From assembly GCA_002825465.1 (NCBI GenBank), contig PJER01000030.1, positions 1 through 28,204 on the forward strand: a DNA stretch of 28,204 nucleotides, written 5' to 3'. Positions 24,697-28,204 of this stretch are shown here, piece after piece. How positions within the stretch are numbered: position 1 is the stretch's first letter; each line of letters starts with the position of its first letter. Under the pieces are notes generated by a model. That model saw only the letters and a list, made by a program, of their open reading frames with translations. It was not told the origin of the DNA and did no database searches. The position numbers were made by a program, and so were the translations under genes. This DNA comes from Candidatus Thorarchaeota archaeon MP8T_1. GTDB taxonomy: Archaea; Asgardarchaeota; Thorarchaeia; Thorarchaeales; Thorarchaeaceae.

Positions 24697-25167
24697 TTAC
24701 ACCCAAACATAGGGATTTTCGATTATTACTCCAACATAGATATCCATGAAGTGACTCTCACACATATCTGCCTGAGCAATATCTTTACAGAGTGGAACTA
24801 CCGTTGGTTCATTTGTAGTTGGATTCAGATATTCTTCTGAGAAGACCCAGACGATCATTGGATTGTTCCAGTCCATAATCATTCCACAGATTGGACACCG
24901 GACTTGTATATTTTCTAGATCATCAATCTGATCACTATTATGGATGTTTTGAAACACAAGTAACGAGATGTTGACACAACAATAGTGTGTCACAGTTCCA
25001 TTTTGGAATGTGAATGTGACTTCATGACCAATTCTCTGTTGAATCTGTAAATCAGTATAATCACAATAATGAATGACTGGAGTGAATATAGCAGTATATG
25101 TATAGATTCCAAAGCAGCACAAAATCACTACTATAATCTGGATTGCTTTGTGCTGCTCAGAATTCAT
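24697..25167 (-). CDS. NosL-like metal-binding membrane protein
   Basis: 156 residues, ATG with GAGGGGT upstream. An N-terminal helix (~9-30) anchors an outside domain. Cysteines are at 35, 63, 64 (HYCC), 91, 94 (CPICGM), 127 and 136. CPICGM resembles the C.xCGM copper(I)-binding motif of NosL, the nitrous-oxide-reductase accessory protein. NosL-like proteins also occur with MacB-type ABC genes and DUF4418 far from any nos operon, as here. No nitrous oxide reductase is in the window, so copper or thiol handling is a better guess than denitrification. Confidence 0.72.
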   Translation of the reverse strand: MNSEQHKAIQIIVVILCCFGIYTYTAIFTPVIHYCDYTDLQIQQRIGHEVTFTFQNGTVTHYCCVNISLLVFQNIHNSDQIDDLENIQVRCPICGMIMDWNNPMIVWVFSEEYLNPTTNEPTVVPLCKDIAQADMCESHFMDIYVGVIIENPYVWV

Positions 25168-25179
25168 GTCTACCCCTCT

Positions 25180-25368
25180 CTATGCTAAACTCTTGATAAC
25201 ACCTACGAGTGAGATGACTGATATGATTACCCCTAGGATTGTTTCCACTGTGCGAGTATCCCAGCAACGCATGGGGTTAATACAAACAGGAACAAAAGTC
25301 CAAGGAGCAATTGCTACGACAATTCCAAGAATCAACAGTACAGTATATAGTATCGCTTCTAGTTTCAT
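25180..25368 (-). CDS. DUF4418-family small membrane protein
   Basis: 62 residues with two hydrophobic helices. The conserved core PWTFVPVCINPMRCW (about 22-36) with two cysteines between the helices, and the following ETILGVIISVISL helix, fit DUF4418. In this family the two cysteines face outwards and the role is unknown, but the genes often sit beside MacB-type ABC and NosL-like genes. It lies 12 bases before the NosL-like gene. Confidence 0.72.
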   Translation of the reverse strand: MKLEAILYTVLLILGIVVAIAPWTFVPVCINPMRCWDTRTVETILGVIISVISLVGVIKSLA

Positions 25369-25383
25369 TTTGCTTCACCAGCG

Positions 25384-25791
25384 TTATGTTGTAAGATCGA
25401 TGGAGAATACTTGGGTGTCTGCTGAATTTTGATTAATTCCATTATCGTAGGCTGTTATAAAGAACTGAGCTTGATCTTCTTCAGTCACTGGACCAAAAGT
25501 TCCTACCCACCGCCCTCCCGCAATACATAGACAAGTGTAGAATGACATGTCCTGTATCTCCCAATCCTCGCCGTTCAATGTAAATGAGAGTTGCGCATTG
25601 GATACTCCAGATCGGTCTAAGCAATACATTACAACTCTGACGATATCTCCGGCAACCGGTTGTACGGGGAGAACATCTACCTCGTAAATCAATGGACCCT
25701 CTTTATCTTCAAAGACAGCAATCACCACAATTCCTGTGAGTAGTATCATTAGGATAGTTCCAATGCCTATCAATTTGGTTTGGTTTCTCAC
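25384..25791 (-). CDS. Membrane-anchored extracytoplasmic Ig-like domain protein
   Basis: 135 residues, GTG start. One N-terminal helix (TKLIGIGTILMILLTGIVVIA) anchors a beta-sandwich-like domain of about 100 residues: VQPVAGDIVRVVMYCLD, AQLSFTLNGEDW, GRWVGTFGPV, AQFFITAYDN. This pattern is seen in bacterial and archaeal Ig-like surface domains. Cysteines occur at YCLD and in TCLCI, in keeping with its cysteine-rich neighbours. It is the first gene of the operon read from 25791 to 22411. Function unknown; substrate binding for the ABC system is an inference. Confidence 0.7.
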   Translation of the reverse strand: MRNQTKLIGIGTILMILLTGIVVIAVFEDKEGPLIYEVDVLPVQPVAGDIVRVVMYCLDRSGVSNAQLSFTLNGEDWEIQDMSFYTCLCIAGGRWVGTFGPVTEEDQAQFFITAYDNGINQNSADTQVFSIDLTT

Positions 25792-25897
25792 AGCGAATTA
25801 ACGACTCCTTCGGATCGCATTATAGAGACGGACCAGTAAAATGCACTATACAATCTTTTCGTATTTTTAGAATTGATTGTAGACCGATAGTAAGAGT

Positions 25898-27007
25898 CTA
25901 AGCTATGAGTCCTATTGATTTTAGAGGTGAATCCAGGCAGTACTCTTTATCTGAACGCCATGTATTTGATTCGGGATCAAAAGCCTGTGCCCAAAGACCA
26001 TATACTTGGGACTGTTTGTAATCAATAATGAGTATCTCATGACTTTTCGTTACCTTCCATACTAGCGAAAGTAGTTCTGAGAGATGAGCAGAAGGTAATC
26101 TTGCAGACCAAATGAATCCAGAAGATATCTTTCTTATGCTTGAACCGAAGGGGAATTTACTGGTCGAAAGATGGGATATGAGTCGATCAGTAATCTCTTC
26201 TTCTGCTTCTGCAATGATTATTGGTGTGTTATAGACATCAAAATGTGTCCAGTTAATATACAGACGATATGACTCAACAATCTCTTCATCAAGTCGTTTC
26301 AGTTTGGATGATATCTTTTGCTGGATTCCTGGTTCTGTCTTATCCAATCCAATAGCTTCGATAATCTCAATATTCTTTCTTCGCGCATTCATACTGAGTT
26401 CTTGAATGAGTTTCACATCTAATTCATCAAGCTGAATCAACTCATCGGTATTCTTCGGTACCTTAGGTCTCTTTTCGACCTCTATTGGACAGGCTTTCCA
26501 CCATTTGTCCCAATCGAATTCCCATCCCATGACTTCAGGATTCCATGCATCAATTCGTGGTCTAGTAAATGATGACCCGTATTCTTCATTGAGGGTTGGG
26601 AGTTCTCTTATGTTTGTTATGAGTCCATCTCTCTTCATGATATTGAATGCTTTGAGTAAATGAGGTCTTGCACTATCGGGCTGTCTGAACTGCAACATAA
26701 TACCCTGAGTTTTTCCTCCGAAAACTCTTGCTTTATACGATGTATACGGGTGGTTCCAACAAAATTGCTCTATCTTTTCTAGAGCCTCATGTGATGTGAC
26801 CTGTAAAACGAAATCATCCAACTCAAGTCCAATTCGACGAGACTTGAGATTAGCATGTACGCCCACAAAGACCTGTTCTTTCTTAAGTGACTCTAACCAA
26901 GCTCTTGCGGTCGGTGCTGTAATACCTACCTGTTTGGCAAGGACAGATGCAGGTGCAACAGGTCGCTCCTGGAGCGCAAACAGGAGCTTGAGTTTCTCGG
27001 TATTCAC
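25898..27007 (-). CDS. Lrp/AsnC-like regulator with two HTH regions
   Basis: 369 residues, GTG start. The N-terminal winged helix is at ~5-50 (APASVLAKQVGITAPTARAWLESLKKEQV). A ligand-domain-like middle follows, then a second HTH near residue 193 (LDELDVKLIQELSMNARRKNIEIIEAIG, an Lrp-type start), then a C-terminal alpha-beta region. This double arrangement is seen in archaeal Lrp-like and Bat/HTH-24-type regulators. It lies about 100 bases before the NosL/ABC operon on the same strand and could control it, or the secreted protein next to it; no operator was recognised. Confidence 0.75.
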   Translation of the reverse strand: MNTEKLKLLFALQERPVAPASVLAKQVGITAPTARAWLESLKKEQVFVGVHANLKSRRIGLELDDFVLQVTSHEALEKIEQFCWNHPYTSYKARVFGGKTQGIMLQFRQPDSARPHLLKAFNIMKRDGLITNIRELPTLNEEYGSSFTRPRIDAWNPEVMGWEFDWDKWWKACPIEVEKRPKVPKNTDELIQLDELDVKLIQELSMNARRKNIEIIEAIGLDKTEPGIQQKISSKLKRLDEEIVESYRLYINWTHFDVYNTPIIIAEAEEEITDRLISHLSTSKFPFGSSIRKISSGFIWSARLPSAHLSELLSLVWKVTKSHEILIIDYKQSQVYGLWAQAFDPESNTWRSDKEYCLDSPLKSIGLIA

Positions 27008-27027
27008 GAGTCTGTTACCTTCTTAGT

Positions 27028-27495
27028 CTAGATGTAAGCATTTACCGATGGTGGGAGACCTGGCCCAGCAGGAAGTGGGGGATCAAATATGATCTCGTCG
27101 GTAATGTATAACTTACCATCTCCTGAGCCCATCACTGATGCAAGTAATGTGACAGTGTACCATCCACTCTCAATAGCCATATCAAAACAGTCGATATTCA
27201 GGAGAAACTCGTTTGGAGTATTGTATATCGACACTCTTACAGTGAATATCAGACCTGATGGCAATTCTATCCAAATATTCAGATCGACACGATTGGGATC
27301 GGTATCCAAGAATGAACATTCAACAAGCAATTTGATGTCATCCTCATATCCGTCACCATCAAGATCTGCATAGTATGCATCAACAATCCGTATGTATTCT
27401 GCAGTGGTAAGACGGGGTTGCGCGTTAACCGCTGGGATACATAAAGACAGTATAACAATAGTTGCGAAAAGAAATGCTAGTTTTCTAGTTTCCAT
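27028..27495 (-). CDS. Secreted protein with Asp-rich calcium-type loop
   Basis: 155 residues, ATG. A clean signal peptide (residues 1-25, ending AVNAQ) precedes a beta-rich mature part. DLDGDGYEDD (~45-54) is a canonical calcium-binding loop of the EF-hand/FG-GAP/dockerin kind. No wider family is recognised. A CTTATAAG box at 27541-27548 lies about 45 bases upstream of the start. It is divergent from the caspase-like gene and shares a 145-base promoter region with it, so the two secreted proteins may be co-regulated. Confidence 0.75.
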   Translation of the reverse strand: METRKLAFLFATIVILSLCIPAVNAQPRLTTAEYIRIVDAYYADLDGDGYEDDIKLLVECSFLDTDPNRVDLNIWIELPSGLIFTVRVSIYNTPNEFLLNIDCFDMAIESGWYTVTLLASVMGSGDGKLYITDEIIFDPPLPAGPGLPPSVNAYI

Positions 27496-27540
27496 GGTGC
27501 GCTCACCTAACCCGAGAATGGCATTAGAATTTCAATGATT

Positions 27541-27584
27541 CTTATAAGTTCTCTTTAATTTAGAAAAGCAAGAGTATTTATAAG
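27541..27584. promoter_or_regulatory. Divergent TATA boxes for the secreted protein and caspase-like genes
   Basis: CTTATAAG (27541-27548, self-complementary) is positioned for the minus-strand gene starting at 27495. TATTTATAAG (27575-27584) is positioned for the plus-strand gene starting at 27641. The core TATAAG is the same in both. Confidence 0.55.
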
Positions 27585-27640
27585 TTTGTTTTCTTTTCTA
27601 AGGATTGACAGATTTCATGATCTGCCAAAGGTGAAACGTA

Positions 27641-28204
27641 GTGAAACGTGCTGGAACAATACTCCTTCTTGGTCTCTTGTTTGGACTGCTTCTTCCAACT
27701 GCGATTGCAGCAGCTCCTGATAAGATGATCATGGGGAATGGCCCTGGTGGACCATCCACTTCGCCAACCTATGAGGTCGAGTACTATACGGGCTCAGGTC
27801 AAGACAAGTGGGCGGTTCTAATCGGCATCAGTGACTATGATGGTCGCGCAAATGACCTCTGGAACATGCACAGAGATGCTCTTGAAATGAGAGCTGTCCT
27901 CGAAGCTGATGGATACAACTGGGCATTCGCACAAGACAGTGCTGGTACAAAGGATAACTTTGAGATTATGCTGAACTGGCTTATTGCAAATGAAGGTCCC
28001 AACTCTGAAGTTGTTTTCTTCTACTCAGGTCACGGATCAAGAACAGCTGATGGAAGTTGGGATACAGATATTGAGCCTGATGGATACGATGAATGTCTTG
28101 TTTCCTGGGACTCACGTGCTATAACTGACTCATATATCGCTGGTAAAGTTAATCAGATGGAGTCTAATCATATTGCGTTAGTCTTCGGTAGCTGCCACTC
28201 TGGT
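27641..28204 (+). CDS. Secreted caspase-like (C14/metacaspase) peptidase, 3' end outside window
   Basis: 188 codons visible, no stop. GTG 27641 is chosen because AGGTG (27628-27632) is 8 bases upstream and it begins a signal peptide (KRAGTILLLGLLFGLLLPTA, cleavage after AIAA). The caspase fold follows: KWAVLIGISDYDG, then ANDLWNMHRDALEMRAVLE, then VVFFYSGHGS with the catalytic His (residue 131). The sequence then runs to ALVFGSCHSG with the catalytic Cys (residue 185), three codons before the window ends. Both dyad residues are present. Such extracellular C14/C13-like peptidases occur in archaea; the specificity pocket and any C-terminal repeats lie outside the window. Confidence 0.88.
   Translation, partial: MKRAGTILLLGLLFGLLLPTAIAAAPDKMIMGNGPGGPSTSPTYEVEYYTGSGQDKWAVLIGISDYDGRANDLWNMHRDALEMRAVLEADGYNWAFAQDSAGTKDNFEIMLNWLIANEGPNSEVVFFYSGHGSRTADGSWDTDIEPDGYDECLVSWDSRAITDSYIAGKVNQMESNHIALVFGSCHSG

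Noticed and set aside
24697..25167. Nitrous oxide reductase accessory role for the NosL-like protein
   Set aside because: No nosZ, nosD or other denitrification gene is present, and similar proteins occur with MacB-type ABC genes in non-denitrifiers.

Overview
The window looks archaeal and most likely comes from an Asgard archaeon. Three things point to archaea: TATA boxes about 25 bases before predicted starts, Shine-Dalgarno (SD) sequences mixed with apparently leaderless genes, and families such as the TrmB-type regulator, M42 aminopeptidase, archaeal DHH phosphoesterase and Lrp/ArsR-like winged-helix proteins. The Asgard assignment rests on a tandem pair of about 125-residue profilin-like proteins (9898-10742) and is inference. 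I cannot name the lineage; Thorarchaeia is only a guess. The DNA is moderately AT-rich and densely coding. No stretch over 300 bases lacks genes. The longest gap is 11575-11829, a divergent control region. I saw no tRNA, rRNA, CRISPR array, insertion sequence or integrase.

Layout. (1) 1-5794 (+) is a MoxR-type operon: the end of a DUF4129-like membrane protein, a DUF4350-like protein, a MoxR AAA+ ATPase, a DUF58/vWA protein, and a membrane protein with a highly charged tail that probably starts at CTG. A DHH phosphoesterase follows at 5807-6775. (2) 6772-9764 (-) holds an 866-residue OPT-family transporter with an extra duplicated 4-TM N-terminal module, and a DUF167 protein. (3) 9898-10742 (+) holds the two profilin-like genes, with a winged-helix regulator facing them. 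(4) 11761-12182 (+) is a compact transcription unit of three microproteins of 35, 30 and 38 residues, with its own promoter, an inverted-repeat operator and a hairpin terminator. The first two peptides share a YIYR C-terminus. I recognise no family for them, and this is the best candidate for something undescribed. (5) 12232-14346 (-) holds a methyltransferase, a TrmB-like regulator and a small winged-helix regulator. (6) 14430-17705 (+) is an ABC-2 export operon. A 17-base operator occurs both at its promoter and before the TrmB-like gene. (7) 17707-21325 holds a double GNAT acetyltransferase, an MFS transporter, an NfeD-like protein and an M42 peptidase. (8) 21418-25791 is a cysteine-rich redox or metal-type locus: an HHCPYC membrane protein facing an operon of a secreted protein, DUF4418, a NosL-like protein, a small membrane protein, an FtsX-type permease and a MacB/LolD-type ATPase. 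(9) 25898-28204 holds an Lrp-like double-HTH regulator, a secreted Asp-rich protein, and a divergent secreted caspase-like peptidase cut by the window end exactly after its catalytic Cys motif.

How the parts fit. MoxR, DUF58 and DUF4129/DUF4350 genes are a recurrent set thought to act in chaperone-like maturation of cell-surface proteins. The ABC-2 operon and its neighbouring regulators look like one stress- or drug-type export regulon tied together by the shared operator. The NosL/DUF4418/MacB set looks like an extracytoplasmic metal- or thiol-handling export module.
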